This document shows positions 17,753-26,899 of a DNA stretch of 64,000 nucleotides, in pieces. Within the stretch, counting starts at the first letter, position 1. Each line of letters begins with the position of its first letter. The notes under the pieces are model-generated. The model made no database searches, was not told where the DNA came from, and worked only from the letters and a program-made list of their open reading frames with translations. Source of the stretch: Anaeroplasma bactoclasticum (GTDB lineage Bacteria; Bacillota_I; Bacilli_A; Acholeplasmatales; Anaeroplasmataceae); the NCBI RefSeq assembly GCF_003550015.1, contig NZ_QXEV01000003.1, positions 62,001-126,000 of the forward strand. The letters are read 5' to 3'. The position numbers and the translations under genes are program-made.

Positions 17753-17926
17753 ATGTATAAGATTACACTAGTAAAGAGTTTAATTGGCAAGAAGCCAAAC
17801 CAGGTTGCTACTGCAAAGGCATTAGGCTTAACTAAGATTGGCCAGACAGTAACAAAAGAGGAAAATGAAGCTATTAAGGGTATGATCGTTACCATTGCAC
17901 ATATGGTAAAGGTTGTACAGGAATAA
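17753..17926 (+). CDS. rpmD: 50S ribosomal protein L30
   Basis: 57 residues from ATG 17753 to TAA 17924-17926. It starts M-Y-K-I-T-L-V-K-S-L-I-G-K-K-P-N-Q and contains the L-G-L-x-K-I-G-Q-T-V segment of L30. It lies in the expected position between rpsE and rplO and begins 4 nt after the rpsE stop, so probably uses coupled translation. Confidence 0.96.
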   Translation: MYKITLVKSLIGKKPNQVATAKALGLTKIGQTVTKEENEAIKGMIVTIAHMVKVVQE

Positions 17927-17944
17927 TAAAGGAGGTACCTAGAA

Positions 17945-18385
17945 ATGTTAAATAATTTAAGTCCAGTTCAGGGTGCTAGACATTATAAGAAGAGATTAGG
18001 CCGTGGTATCGGTTCTGGTATCGGTCATACTTCAGGTAAAGGTACTAAGGGTCAGAACGCACGTTCTGGCGGTGGCGTTCGTCCAGGTTTCGAAGGTGGA
18101 CAGTTACCATTATTCCAGCGTTTACCTAAGAGAGGTTTCCACAACCATAACAAGGTAGAATATGCTGTTGTTAACGTTGAGAAGCTTAACGTATTTGAGG
18201 ATGGTGCTGTAGTTGATGCAGAAGCATTAGTTAAGGCAGCCCTAATCAAGGATGTAAAAGATGGTGTTAAGGTATTAGGTAATGGCGAATTAACAAAGAA
18301 ATTAACAGTAAAGGCAAACAAGTTCTCAGAAGCTGCAAAGAAGGCTATCGAAGCTAAGGGCGGCTCTGTTGAAGAGGTAAAGTAA
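17945..18385 (+). CDS. rplO: 50S ribosomal protein L15
   Basis: 146 residues. The N-terminal G-R-G[16 protein letters not shown] extension penetrates 23S rRNA, and R-L-P-K-R-G-F follows. AAAGGAGG lies upstream. Confidence 0.98.
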   Translation: MLNNLSPVQGARHYKKRLGRGIGSGIGHTSGKGTKGQNARSGGGVRPGFEGGQLPLFQRLPKRGFHNHNKVEYAVVNVEKLNVFEDGAVVDAEALVKAALIKDVKDGVKVLGNGELTKKLTVKANKFSEAAKKAIEAKGGSVEEVK

Positions 18386-18386
18386 T

Positions 18387-19700
18387 TTGTTTAATAAAGC
18401 AAAACTTATCTTAAGCAACCGTGAGGTTGTTCTTAAGATATTAATTACATTTGCTTTGCTGTTGGTGTTTAAGGCTGGAACATATATTCCAATCCCTTTG
18501 ATTGATACGTCAACCATTACGAATTTAATTTCGGGAAATGATTTCTTAACAGTTTTGAATGCCTTTTCTGGTGGAGGTTTATCACATTTCTCCATTCTAG
18601 CATTAGGTATTTCGCCATACATTACTGCATCTATCGTAGTCCAAATGTTACAGATGGTTATCCCAACATTAAAGGACTGGGGTGAGCAGGGAGAAAACGG
18701 TAAGGAAAAGCTTAACCGTGTAACAAGATATTTAACAATTGTTATTTCTATGGTTCAAGCTTTACTAATCATTTTCAGTTTAGGTTCTAAACCTGAAAAT
18801 GTATTAGGAAATTCCTTAATTCAATATAGAGGTGCCTTCTGGGTATTCTATATTTATATGGCAGTTGTAATTACAGCAGGTTCTGCATTTACTATGTGGT
18901 TAGCTGATTTAATTACACGTCATGGTATTGGTAATGGTTCATCTATTATCATTGCCGCAGGTATCATTTCATCTATCCCAAGAATGTTTACAACATTAAA
19001 TGGTAAGTATTTAGGAGATGCCTACTCAGGCTTGAATTTATTCTTATACATTTTAATTATCGTTTTATATGTAGCGATGATTCTAGCAGTTGTATACTTC
19101 GAAGGAGCTGTAAGAAAGGTTCCTGTTCAATATGCAAACCGTCAGGCAGGTCAGCAGGGTTCAGATATTCCTATTAAGCTTAATAGTGCATCCGTAATCC
19201 CAGTAATCTTTGCATCAACAATTATGTCAATTCCAATGACAATTATTGGTGTATTAGGATTACAGACTGAGACATCTACAGGTGCTTATTGGATTAATCA
19301 GATATTCTCAACTTCTGAGCCAATCGGTATTGCAATTTATATTATCTTTATTGTATTCTTCAGCTTCTTCTATAGCTTTATGCAGCTTGATCCTGAAAAG
19401 ATTGCAGACAACCTTGAAAAACAGGGTGCCTACATTCCTGGTTACCGTCCAGGTGAGGAAACAAAGCATCAGCTATCTAAGATGTTGTTCAGAATTACAG
19501 AAATCGGTGCTTTATATCTAGTAGTTTTAGCTATGGTACCAATTATTGTATCAAAAGCATTCCAATTTTCTAGTAGCGAAGCTTCTAGTATTACAGTTGG
19601 TGGTACATCCTTAATCATTATTGTCGGTGTTGCTATTGAAACATTCCGTCAGATTGAGACTGCATCCGAGACTAAGGAATACAAAGGCTTCTTAGATTAA
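18387..19700 (+). CDS. secY: Protein translocase subunit SecY
   Basis: 437 residues with about ten hydrophobic segments. G-I-S-P-Y-I-T-A-S-I-V-V-Q plus the A-x-R-Q-A-G-Q-Q cytoplasmic loop and the P-G-Y-R-P-G-E-x-T loop are typical. Central channel of the Sec translocon in the membrane. The start is TTG at 18387, 2 nt after rplO, with GAGGTAA inside the end of rplO as ribosome site: translationally coupled. Confidence 0.97.
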   Translation: MFNKAKLILSNREVVLKILITFALLLVFKAGTYIPIPLIDTSTITNLISGNDFLTVLNAFSGGGLSHFSILALGISPYITASIVVQMLQMVIPTLKDWGEQGENGKEKLNRVTRYLTIVISMVQALLIIFSLGSKPENVLGNSLIQYRGAFWVFYIYMAVVITAGSAFTMWLADLITRHGIGNGSSIIIAAGIISSIPRMFTTLNGKYLGDAYSGLNLFLYILIIVLYVAMILAVVYFEGAVRKVPVQYANRQAGQQGSDIPIKLNSASVIPVIFASTIMSIPMTIIGVLGLQTETSTGAYWINQIFSTSEPIGIAIYIIFIVFFSFFYSFMQLDPEKIADNLEKQGAYIPGYRPGEETKHQLSKMLFRITEIGALYLVVLAMVPIIVSKAFQFSSSEASSITVGGTSLIIIVGVAIETFRQIETASETKEYKGFLD

Positions 19701-19715
19701 TCAGGAGGAAACATA

Positions 19716-20360
19716 ATGAAATTATTAATTATGGGTCGCCCAGGTGCTGGTAAAGGCACACAGGCAGCAAATATCAAAGAGTATTATAATATCCCACATA
19801 TTTCTACAGGAGATATGTTCCGTCAAGCAATGAAGAACGAGACTAAATTAGGTCTTGAGGCTAAGAGCTATATGGAAAAGGGAGCATTAGTACCAGATGA
19901 AGTTACAATTGGTATTGTAGAAGAAAGACTTTTAGAGGATGATTGTAAGAACGGATTCCTATTAGATGGATTCCCAAGAACAATCGCTCAGGCTGAAGCA
20001 TTAGATGCATTCTTAGCTAAGAATGGTGTTAAGCTTGACGCTGTATTAGATGTTAACGTTCCAGCTGAAATTTTAGTAAGACGTATGGTTGGTCGTAGAG
20101 TTTGTAAGACTTGCGGTGCAACATTCCATGTTGAATTCAATGCACCAAAGGTTGAAGGAATCTGTGACAACTGTGGTGCTAAGTTAATTCAGCGTCCAGA
20201 CGATACAGAAGAAACAGCGGTTAATCGTTTAGCAGTATATGATCAAAATACTGCACCATTATTAGATTTCTATGCTAAAAAGAATTTATTAAAGACAGTA
20301 AATGGTGACCAGCCATTAGACAAGGTCTTCGAGGATATTAAAGAGGTTTTAGGAAAGTAA
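19716..20360 (+). CDS. adk: Adenylate kinase
   Basis: 214 residues, long-lid form. P-loop G-R-P-G-A-G-K-G-T at 7-15, D-G-F-P-R-T near 84-89. The lid holds four cysteines (C-K-T-C near 130 and C-D-N-C near 149), so it binds zinc as in many Gram-positives. Catalyses ATP + AMP to 2 ADP. The usual next gene map is absent. Confidence 0.97.
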   Translation: MKLLIMGRPGAGKGTQAANIKEYYNIPHISTGDMFRQAMKNETKLGLEAKSYMEKGALVPDEVTIGIVEERLLEDDCKNGFLLDGFPRTIAQAEALDAFLAKNGVKLDAVLDVNVPAEILVRRMVGRRVCKTCGATFHVEFNAPKVEGICDNCGAKLIQRPDDTEETAVNRLAVYDQNTAPLLDFYAKKNLLKTVNGDQPLDKVFEDIKEVLGK

Positions 20361-20490
20361 TCGGAAGATTCTTTCCCTAAAGCTTAAAGCATGTATAGCA
20401 TGGGAACTAAATGTTTCATTTAGATAATAGTTGAGTTCATGGTATTCCTTATTATAAGGGATATCATGGAGATTCAGCTAAGCTTTAGGA
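20352..20490 (+). promoter_or_regulatory. Branched RNA structure between adk and infA (candidate cis-regulator)
   Basis: The 159-nt gap has no ORF but folds tightly. An 11-bp perfect closing stem pairs 20376-20386 with 20479-20489. Inside are CTAAATG/CATTTAG (7 bp, 20407-20423), CATG/CATG (20390-20402), and a 14-bp helix 20438-20451 with 20455-20468 (loop TTA, two G-T pairs) continued by GTTGA/TCAGC (20430-20434 with 20474-20478). GGAAAG at the adk end can pair with CTTTCC (20371-20376). The infA ribosome site AAAAGGAGG follows 12 nt later. It could control the downstream infA-rpmJ-rpsM-rpsK-rpoA genes; the ligand is unknown. Confidence 0.6.
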
Positions 20491-20519
20491 CCTACAAAAT
20501 AAAAGGAGGATCATAATAA

Positions 20520-20741
20520 ATGGCAAAAGAAGATGACGTTATAAAGATGGAAGGCGTTGTACAAGAAGTACTTCCAAACACACAGTTCATTGTTACACTA
20601 GACAATGGCCACCAAGTTAAAGCCCACGTTTCTGGTAAAATCCGCATGAACAACATACGCATTTTACCAGGTGATAAGGTAACCATTGAGTTATCAACCT
20701 ATGATTTAACACGTGGAAGAATTACTTACAGACATAAATAG
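20520..20741 (+). CDS. infA: Translation initiation factor IF-1
   Basis: 73 residues, OB fold: M-A-K-E-D-D-V-I start, the V[21 protein letters not shown] core and the R-G-R-I-T-Y-R end. Blocks the ribosomal A site during initiation. It follows the structured segment 20352-20490. Confidence 0.98.
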   Translation: MAKEDDVIKMEGVVQEVLPNTQFIVTLDNGHQVKAHVSGKIRMNNIRILPGDKVTIELSTYDLTRGRITYRHK

Positions 20742-20758
20742 TATGGAGGATAAAGACT

Positions 20759-20872
20759 ATGAAAGTAAGACCAAGTGTAAAGCCAATTTGCTCTCAGTGC
20801 AAAGTTATTAAGCGTAAGGGTCGCGTAATGGTTATTTGTGAAAACCCTAAACATAAACAGAGACAAGGATAA
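20759..20872 (+). CDS. rpmJ: 50S ribosomal protein L36
   Basis: 37 residues. [11 protein letters not shown] start; zinc ligands C11, C14, C27 and H32 (zinc-binding form). Position between infA and rpsM is standard; TGGAGGAT is the ribosome site. Confidence 0.97.
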   Translation: MKVRPSVKPICSQCKVIKRKGRVMVICENPKHKQRQG

Positions 20873-20898
20873 AATAGAAAGTAGGAGGGTGCATTAAA

Positions 20899-21264
20899 AT
20901 GGCACGTATTTCAGGAGTAGATATTCCAAATGAAAAAAGAATCGTAATCTCTTTACAGTACATCTATGGTATTGGTGAGACTACATCTAAAAATATTTTA
21001 AAGGCTGCGAATGTATCTGAGGACATTCGTACAAAGGATTTAACTGAAGATCAGTTAAGTGCAATCCGTACACAGGTTGCAAAGTATAAGGTTGAGGGTG
21101 ACCTTCGTAGAGAAGTTGCTCTTAACATTAAGAGATTAATGGAAATTGGTTGCTATAGAGGTATGCGTCACAGAAAGGGATTACCTGTTCGTGGCCAGAG
21201 AACTAAGACTAACGCTCGTACTCGTAAGGGACCAAAGCGTACTATCGCTAACCATAAGAAGTAA
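20899..21264 (+). CDS. rpsM: 30S ribosomal protein S13
   Basis: 121 residues. I-S-G-V-D-I-P, the H2TH core with Y-G-I-G-x-[26 protein letters not shown]-type tail (R-G-Q-R-T-K seen). Contacts S19 and P-site tRNA. Confidence 0.98.
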   Translation: MARISGVDIPNEKRIVISLQYIYGIGETTSKNILKAANVSEDIRTKDLTEDQLSAIRTQVAKYKVEGDLRREVALNIKRLMEIGCYRGMRHRKGLPVRGQRTKTNARTRKGPKRTIANHKK

Positions 21265-21281
21265 TAAGGAGGAAATGAGAT

Positions 21282-21668
21282 ATGGCACAGAAGAAAGTTA
21301 CTAAGCGTAGAGTAAAAAAGAACGTACCTGTTGGTGTTGCTCACATTCATTCTACATTTAACAATACAATTGTTACCATCACTGACCCTCAGGGAAATGT
21401 AATTTCTTGGTCAAGTGCAGGTGCATTAGGATTCAAGGGTAGTCGTAAGTCAACTCCTTTTGCCGCACAGCAGGCAGCTGAGGCTGCAGCAAAGGCTGCA
21501 GTAGACCAGGGTGTTGCTAAGGTTGAAGTTACAGTTAAGGGTCCTGGACAGGGCCGTGAAAGTGCAATTCGTTCTTTAGCAGTTGCAGGTCTTGAAATCA
21601 CAGCAATTACAGACGTAACACCAATCGCTCATAACGGTTGTCGTCCACCAAAGCGTCCTCGTGGATAA
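21282..21668 (+). CDS. rpsK: 30S ribosomal protein S11
   Basis: 128 residues. [13 protein letters not shown][12 protein letters not shown] and the C-terminal [11 protein letters not shown]. 30S platform protein. AAGGAGG upstream. Confidence 0.98.
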   Translation: MAQKKVTKRRVKKNVPVGVAHIHSTFNNTIVTITDPQGNVISWSSAGALGFKGSRKSTPFAAQQAAEAAAKAAVDQGVAKVEVTVKGPGQGRESAIRSLAVAGLEITAITDVTPIAHNGCRPPKRPRG

Positions 21669-21744
21669 TATTTTGGTATTGATTTAGCAGTATATTGACA
21701 ATTGAATATATTTCAAACAAACGAAAAATATAGGAGGACCATTA

Positions 21745-22704
21745 ATGAAAGATTTAAAATTTGAAAAACCAAGAACTAATGTTGAAGAAATCTCTGAACA
21801 GGGCCGTTATGGCAAGTTTGTCATTTCCCCACTTGAAAGAGGATTCGGTATCACATTAGGAAACGCATTACGTAGAACATTATTATCTTCTTTACCAGGC
21901 GCAGCAATCGTTAATGTTAAGATTGATGGTGCTGAGCATGAGTTCCAGAACGTTGATGGTGTTGTTGAAGATGTTATCACAATTATCTTAAATTTAAAGA
22001 GAATTGTTTTAACAGTTGATTCTGAAGATCCTAATTATGAAAAGACAATCGAAATCAACCGTGGTGAAGGTGAAGTAACTGCAGCTGATATCATTCATGA
22101 CAATGATATTAAGGTAATTAATCCTGATCAGCACATTGCTACTGTTATGGCTGGTGGTGCACTTCATATGTTCTTAACAGTTCGTCGTGGAGTTGGTTTT
22201 GTAAGTTCCGTTGCTAACAAAGAATATAGTAGATCTGTTGGCGTTATCGCTATTGACTCTATTTATACTCCTATTGTTAATGTAGCATTCAATGTTGAGA
22301 AGACTCGTGTTGAGGGTGTAAATGTTGCATCCTTCGACAAGCTAGAGATTGAGGTTACAACAAATGGCTCAATCACTGCTAAGGAAGCATTAGCTGTAGC
22401 ATCCAAAATGATGATTGAACACTTAAATGTTGTAGTTGAGCTTTCTGAAAAGGCTACTGAAACTGATTATATGATCGAAACAGAGGATGATAATCAGAGC
22501 CGTAAGTTCGATATGACAATCGATGAATTGGATTTAACAGTCCGTTCTTACAACTGCTTAAAGAGAGCAGGTATCAATACTGTTGGTGAATTAACAGAGA
22601 AGTCCGAAGAGGATATGATTAAGGTTCGTAACCTTGGTAGAAAGTCCTTAAAGGAAATCAAGGAAAAGCTAGAGACATTAGGCCTAGGCTTTAAGAAAAA
22701 CTAA
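21745..22704 (+). CDS. rpoA: DNA-directed RNA polymerase alpha subunit
   Basis: 319 residues. N-terminal dimerisation domain to about 230 (G-R-Y-G-K-F, G-x-T-L-G-N-A-L-R-R-T-L-L-S-S), a linker, and the C-terminal DNA-binding domain about 250-312 (L-x-L-T-V-R-S-Y-N-C-L-K-R-A-G-I, R-N-L-G-R-K-S-L-x-E-I). The 76-nt gap after rpsK contains TTGATT and TTGAAT 17 nt apart, a possible weak internal promoter. Confidence 0.98.
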   Translation: MKDLKFEKPRTNVEEISEQGRYGKFVISPLERGFGITLGNALRRTLLSSLPGAAIVNVKIDGAEHEFQNVDGVVEDVITIILNLKRIVLTVDSEDPNYEKTIEINRGEGEVTAADIIHDNDIKVINPDQHIATVMAGGALHMFLTVRRGVGFVSSVANKEYSRSVGVIAIDSIYTPIVNVAFNVEKTRVEGVNVASFDKLEIEVTTNGSITAKEALAVASKMMIEHLNVVVELSEKATETDYMIETEDDNQSRKFDMTIDELDLTVRSYNCLKRAGINTVGELTEKSEEDMIKVRNLGRKSLKEIKEKLETLGLGFKKN

Positions 22705-22722
22705 TTAAAGGAGATATTTATC

Positions 22723-23082
22723 ATGGCATATAGTAGATTACGCCGTAGCTCCGATCAGAGAAAGGCATTACTTCGTGACTTAGTTACTGATTTAATCCTT
22801 AATGGAAAGATCGAAACTACATTAGCAAAGGCAAAAGAGCTTAAGAGACTTGCTGACAAGATGGTTACTTTAGGTAAGGCTAACACATTAGCTTCCCGTC
22901 GTCAGGCAGCTGAGTTCATCCGTTTCGAAAAGGATGAGGAAGGCAAGTTCGCTATTCAGAAGTTATTCAGCGAGATTGCTCCTAAGTTCGCTAATCGTAA
23001 TGGTGGTTACACTCGTGTAATCAAGACTGGTTTCCGTCGTGGAGATGCAGCACCATTAGCAATTATCGAGTGGGTTGAATAA
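22723..23082 (+). CDS. rplQ: 50S ribosomal protein L17
   Basis: 119 residues. R-L-x-R-x-S-x-Q-R-K-A-L-L-R near the start, and the C-terminal [12 protein letters not shown]-x-G-D-A-A-P. Last gene of the alpha segment; a terminator follows. Confidence 0.98.
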   Translation: MAYSRLRRSSDQRKALLRDLVTDLILNGKIETTLAKAKELKRLADKMVTLGKANTLASRRQAAEFIRFEKDEEGKFAIQKLFSEIAPKFANRNGGYTRVIKTGFRRGDAAPLAIIEWVE

Positions 23083-23104
23083 TCTATAATTTAAACAAAT
23101 AAGA

Positions 23105-23127
23105 GGCAGAGGGTTCTGCCTTTTTTT
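23105..23127 (+). terminator. Terminator of the ribosomal block
   Basis: GGCAGA/TCTGCC stem, loop GGGT, seven T. Flanking AAACAAA and TTTGTTT extend the symmetry, so it may also work on the other strand. Confidence 0.93.
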
Positions 23128-23181
23128 GTTTAAATAAGAGTCTTTATCGTTTATAATATATAAAACGAATGAGGAATATAT

Positions 23182-23553
23182 ATGGAAAAGATAATTAATG
23201 GTTATAAATCAAATATAAGTGAGCTTAATGAATTATATGAGAAAAGAAATAGTAATCTAAGATTTGATACAGTTTATGTTTATGATAATTCGAAAGAGAA
23301 TCCCATTTTTGTATTAGAAGGAGAAGAATTATATAGAACATCATTTAACACTGAAATAATAAAAAAAGATAATGGAACAATCGATTTTAATTCTTTAGAG
23401 GCAAAGGATGTATTAATCATTTGTTATGATATGAAGAGTCAAACAAGGCAAATGCCAGCTAAGATAAATGTTATGAATGTATATTATTTAGGTGTTAAAA
23501 CAACTAAGGATTTATCTAAATATAAACCATTTTGGTATGATAACAAGAGATAG
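23182..23553 (+). CDS. Small protein of unknown function
   Basis: 123 residues; I do not recognise it. It has a charged N-terminal helix (residues 1-22) and then beta-rich segments (F-D-T-V-Y-V-Y, P-I-F-V-L-E-G, D-V-L-I-I-C-Y-D), and no signal or membrane segment. AATGAGGAA precedes the ATG. The stop lies inside a terminator hairpin and codon use (CAA, AAA) is that of a weakly expressed native gene. Confidence 0.7.
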   Translation: MEKIINGYKSNISELNELYEKRNSNLRFDTVYVYDNSKENPIFVLEGEELYRTSFNTEIIKKDNGTIDFNSLEAKDVLIICYDMKSQTRQMPAKINVMNVYYLGVKTTKDLSKYKPFWYDNKR

Positions 23554-23574
23554 AAGGAATCTTCTATCTTTTTT
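23548..23574 (+). terminator. Rho-independent terminator
   Basis: Perfect 9-bp AGATAGAAG/CTTCTATCT stem, GAAT loop, T run; overlaps the stop codon of the preceding gene. Confidence 0.93.
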
Positions 23575-23669
23575 GTATGCATTCCACGAACAAAATTACT
23601 CCATTTTCCAAAGAAAACGTATTATTTATGGAATGAGAAATCCTAAGGTGTATTTTCCAAAATCTATGT

Positions 23670-23700
23670 TATAATAATATCAATAGGGCCATGGCCCCTA
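23670..23700 (+). promoter_or_regulatory. glyA -10 box and leader hairpin
   Basis: TATAAT at 23670-23675 has no clear -35. It is followed by a near-palindrome ATAGGGC/GCCCCTAT around CATG (23683-23701), with one bulged C. The hairpin stands about 28 nt before the glyA start; no known riboswitch core was recognised. Confidence 0.45.
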
Positions 23701-23728
23701 TAAACTTTTGGGATAACGGAGACTATTT

Positions 23729-24985
23729 ATGAATTTAAGAGATTTTGACAAGGAGTTAGCAGAAGCTATCGACAACGAATTAGTTAGACAGAGAACTAAC
23801 ATTGAGCTAATTGCTTCCGAGAACTTTGTTTCTCGTGCAGTACTTGAAGCACAGGGCTCTATTTTAACTAACAAGTATGCAGAGGGTTACAGTGGTAAAA
23901 GATACTATGGTGGATGCGAATATGTAGATGTTGCTGAAACTTTAGCTATTGAACGTGCTAAGGAATTATTCCATGCAGGATTTGCTAATGTACAGCCACA
24001 TTCAGGTGCATCTGCGAACTTATGCGCATACAATGCGATTTTAATGCCAGGCGATACAATTATGGGTATGTCACTAGATGCAGGTGGACATCTTACTCAT
24101 GGTTATTCTGTAAATTTCTCTGGTAAGATTTATAAGGCAGTTAATTATGGTTTAACCGATGATGGTTATATTGATTATGATGCTGCAGAAGCATTAGCAC
24201 TAGATGTATTACCTAACGTTATTGTTGCAGGTGCTTCCGCATATTCTAGAATCATTGATTTCAAGAGATTTAAGGAAATGGCTGATAAGGTAACAGAAAA
24301 AGCTGGTAGAAAGTGCTTCTTCATGGTGGATATGGCACACATTGCTGGTTTAGTTGCTGCTGGATTACATCCAAATCCACTTGAATACGCAGATATTGTT
24401 ACAACAACTACTCATAAGACATTAAGAGGACCTAGAGGTGGTATGATTTTAACTAATGATGAAGCATTAGCCAAGAAAATCAATTCCTCAGTATTCCCAG
24501 GTTGCCAGGGTGGCCCACTTATGCATGTTATTGCTGCAAAGGCAGTATGCTTTAAAGAAGCATTACAGCCAGAATTCAAGGAATATGCAGCTCAGGTTAT
24601 CAAAAACTGTAAGGCTTTAGCTGAAGAATTAAAGAAACTTGGCTATAAGCTTGTTTCAGGTGGTACAGATAATCATTTAGTTTTAGTAGATATTTATGGT
24701 TCTGTTGGTGTAACAGGAAAGAAAGCAGAGAATATTTTACATTCTGTAAGTATTACATGTAATAAGAATGCTATTCCTAATGACACACAAAAGCCAACAA
24801 TTACATCTGGCGTACGTTTAGGTGCTGCAGCTATTACAACAAGAGGCTTCAAGGAAGAAGATATGATCAAGGTTGCACATTGGATTGATGAGGCTTTAAG
24901 AAACCAAGAGAACGAAGAAGTTTTAGCTAGAATCAAACAAGAAGTTATTGATATTATGGCTAAGCATCCATATTTAGAATATTAA
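23729..24985 (+). CDS. glyA: Serine hydroxymethyltransferase
   Basis: 418 residues. Interconverts serine and glycine with tetrahydrofolate, the main source of one-carbon units. Y-A-E-G-Y-x-G-K-R-Y-Y-G-G near 50, the substrate/PLP region H-x-x-G-L (H-I-A-G-L) near 205, and the PLP lysine in [12 protein letters not shown] near 230. Codon use leans to CAG/AAG, indicating high expression. Confidence 0.97.
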   Translation: MNLRDFDKELAEAIDNELVRQRTNIELIASENFVSRAVLEAQGSILTNKYAEGYSGKRYYGGCEYVDVAETLAIERAKELFHAGFANVQPHSGASANLCAYNAILMPGDTIMGMSLDAGGHLTHGYSVNFSGKIYKAVNYGLTDDGYIDYDAAEALALDVLPNVIVAGASAYSRIIDFKRFKEMADKVTEKAGRKCFFMVDMAHIAGLVAAGLHPNPLEYADIVTTTTHKTLRGPRGGMILTNDEALAKKINSSVFPGCQGGPLMHVIAAKAVCFKEALQPEFKEYAAQVIKNCKALAEELKKLGYKLVSGGTDNHLVLVDIYGSVGVTGKKAENILHSVSITCNKNAIPNDTQKPTITSGVRLGAAAITTRGFKEEDMIKVAHWIDEALRNQENEEVLARIKQEVIDIMAKHPYLEY

Positions 24986-25028
24986 TTAAATTTTATATAA
25001 ATTTACGATACACAAAGGGGTGTATAGT

Positions 25029-25592
25029 ATGAAAAAGGTATTTATTTTTTCAAATGACAAGACATTCGAAAGAGGAGTTATGGAAATATTGCCTATGTCG
25101 GAGTACAACGTTAGTACTCCTACGGTAGAACCACAAAGCTTATATTCCTATATGCTTCAGTTTCATCCGGATGTCATAATAATTCACAATTCCTACATAC
25201 ATGGCTATTATAGATTGTTTGATATGCTATTACAATCAAGACGCTGCTATGTAATATATGGCTCGGCACTTTTAGAGGAAGGTGCCCTATATAACGCCTT
25301 ATCCTCTTCACGCTTTTTTATGTTGGATGATCGCTTTTTAATGGGAATTCCAATGATAATAAAGATTATGGAGCGTGACACCTTGTTAATAGAAGCATTG
25401 TCTTCAGAAAATGATAAGTTAAAAGCGAAGGTTTTAGAAGGTGGCTTAGTAAAAAAAGCTAAGACCTATTTAATGGAAAATGATCATATGAGTGAGGATG
25501 AAGCATATAAATACATCCTTAAGCTTTCCATGGATAAGAGAACCTCTAAAGCGGAAATCGCAAAACAAATATTAAACGGGGTGGTTAAATGA
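25029..25592 (+). CDS. ANTAR-domain regulator with degenerate receiver-like domain
   Basis: 187 residues from ATG 25029 (AAAGGGG at 25014-25020 sets the start). The C-terminal residues, about 130-187, fit ANTAR: L-V-K-K-A-K-x-Y-L-M-E, then S-E-D-E-A-Y-K-Y-I-L-K-L-S-M and A-E-I-A-K-Q-I-L. ANTAR domains bind paired RNA hairpins and prevent termination. The N-terminal part looks like a response-regulator fold (V-F-I-F-S-N-D, P-D-V-I-I-I-H-N-S), but the usual phosphorylated Asp position reads H/N, so it is probably not phosphorylated. Its stop overlaps the rnfC start (ATGA), tying it to the Rnf operon; it may regulate Rnf or its own transcript. Confidence 0.8.
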   Translation: MKKVFIFSNDKTFERGVMEILPMSEYNVSTPTVEPQSLYSYMLQFHPDVIIIHNSYIHGYYRLFDMLLQSRRCYVIYGSALLEEGALYNALSSSRFFMLDDRFLMGIPMIIKIMERDTLLIEALSSENDKLKAKVLEGGLVKKAKTYLMENDHMSEDEAYKYILKLSMDKRTSKAEIAKQILNGVVK

Positions 25593-26899
25593 TCGAAAAG
25601 ACTAAGGAAATTGCGAACGTTCGTAATCTTACTGTAAGTCTACCAACCATTCGTTATGTTGACCCAGACTATATTTATATGGGTGTAACGAATGCGAGAT
25701 GCTCAACCGGAGAAATTTGGGTTAAGGTTGGTGACCATGTCAAAGTAGGACAAACGATTGGTATGCGTAAGGGTCCGTTTTTTGATCAACCGATTCAGTC
25801 AACCGTTAGCGGTGAGGTTGTCGGAGTCGTTAAAAAGTTTCACCGTAGTGGAAAACTCTTAGACTTCTATAAGATTAAAAATGATAAGAAGGATGAGTTT
25901 GTTGAAACAGCTATAGAAAGAACGAAGGAAGAGATTAAAAAGCTAACACGGGAGGACTTTGTCCAAATTACGAAGGACATGGCTCTTGTTGGCTTGGGAG
26001 GCTCTTCCTTTCCTACTTATATAAAGTTTCAAACTAAAGATAAAATCGATACTATTTTAATTAATGCAGTAGAATGTGAGCCATACCTTTCTGCAGACCA
26101 TAGATTAGTTATGGAGTTTCCATATCGTATCTATAATGGTATATCTTATGCTATGCAAGCCTTTGGCGCAAAAAAGGCTTATATATGTATAAAGAAGAAG
26201 TATCAGGATTTATATGATTGCTTATCTATTGCGAAGACTAGGTTTCCAGATTTAAATTGTGATATTAAAAGAGTAGGTAATTATTATCCTCAAGGCTGGG
26301 AAATTGAACTTATTCATAGTGCACTTGGTATTCGTGTACCTTCTGGTGTTTTACCAGCTAAATTAGGAGTAATGGTATTTAATGTTTCAACAATAGTAGG
26401 ATTATATAAAGCGATAAGATATAATATTCCAGTTGTAAAAAGGAATTTTACATTAACTGGAGATGGTATTACTGTTCCACAAAATTATAGAGTAAGGCTT
26501 GGTACATCCTTACAAGAATTAATCGAGATGAGTGGGGGATATAAGGATGATAGTAATAAGGTATTAATCTTAGGTGGACCTATGATGGGTGCAAACCTAG
26601 TAAGAGATGATGCAGTTATTACGAAAACCTGTACATCCTGTATTATTCTAAATGAACATAAATTTAAAGAAGAACCATGTGTTAGATGTGCTTCTTGTGT
26701 ATATTCTTGTCCTGTTGGATTACAGCCTGTTCAAATTATGCAAGCTGTAAAGAATAAGGATAAGGAAGCATTAGAAAAGAAGTTAAATATTAAAGCCTGT
26801 ATTTTATGTGGTATGTGTACATATACATGTACTTCAAAAATTCATTTAACAGAGTATTGTCGTAAGGCGAAAAAGATGGTTCAAGGAGGTGGAAAGTAA
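25589..26899 (+). CDS. rnfC: Rnf electron transport complex subunit RnfC
   Basis: 436 residues, standard for clostridial-type RnfC. A biotinyl/lipoyl-like N-terminal segment, the G-L-G-G-S-S-F-P-T glycine loop near 132 and the N-A-V-E-C-E-P-Y NADH/FMN-binding region are followed by two [4Fe-4S] motifs: C-V-R-C-A-S-C-V-Y-S-C-P and C-I-L-C-G-M-C-T-Y-T-C. It carries the NAD-side site of the ferredoxin:NAD+ oxidoreductase that pumps Na+ or H+. First of a tightly overlapping rnfCDGEA-x-B operon. Confidence 0.96.
   Translation: MIEKTKEIANVRNLTVSLPTIRYVDPDYIYMGVTNARCSTGEIWVKVGDHVKVGQTIGMRKGPFFDQPIQSTVSGEVVGVVKKFHRSGKLLDFYKIKNDKKDEFVETAIERTKEEIKKLTREDFVQITKDMALVGLGGSSFPTYIKFQTKDKIDTILINAVECEPYLSADHRLVMEFPYRIYNGISYAMQAFGAKKAYICIKKKYQDLYDCLSIAKTRFPDLNCDIKRVGNYYPQGWEIELIHSALGIRVPSGVLPAKLGVMVFNVSTIVGLYKAIRYNIPVVKRNFTLTGDGITVPQNYRVRLGTSLQELIEMSGGYKDDSNKVLILGGPMMGANLVRDDAVITKTCTSCIILNEHKFKEEPCVRCASCVYSCPVGLQPVQIMQAVKNKDKEALEKKLNIKACILCGMCTYTCTSKIHLTEYCRKAKKMVQGGGK

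Noticed and set aside
9989-18622. Antisense ORFs of 60-107 codons across the ribosomal genes
   Set aside because: They lie opposite conserved genes, lack ribosome sites and are by-products of the biased codon use.
20361-20519. Decayed map gene
   Set aside because: No methionine aminopeptidase-like codons in any frame, and the segment is highly self-complementary instead.
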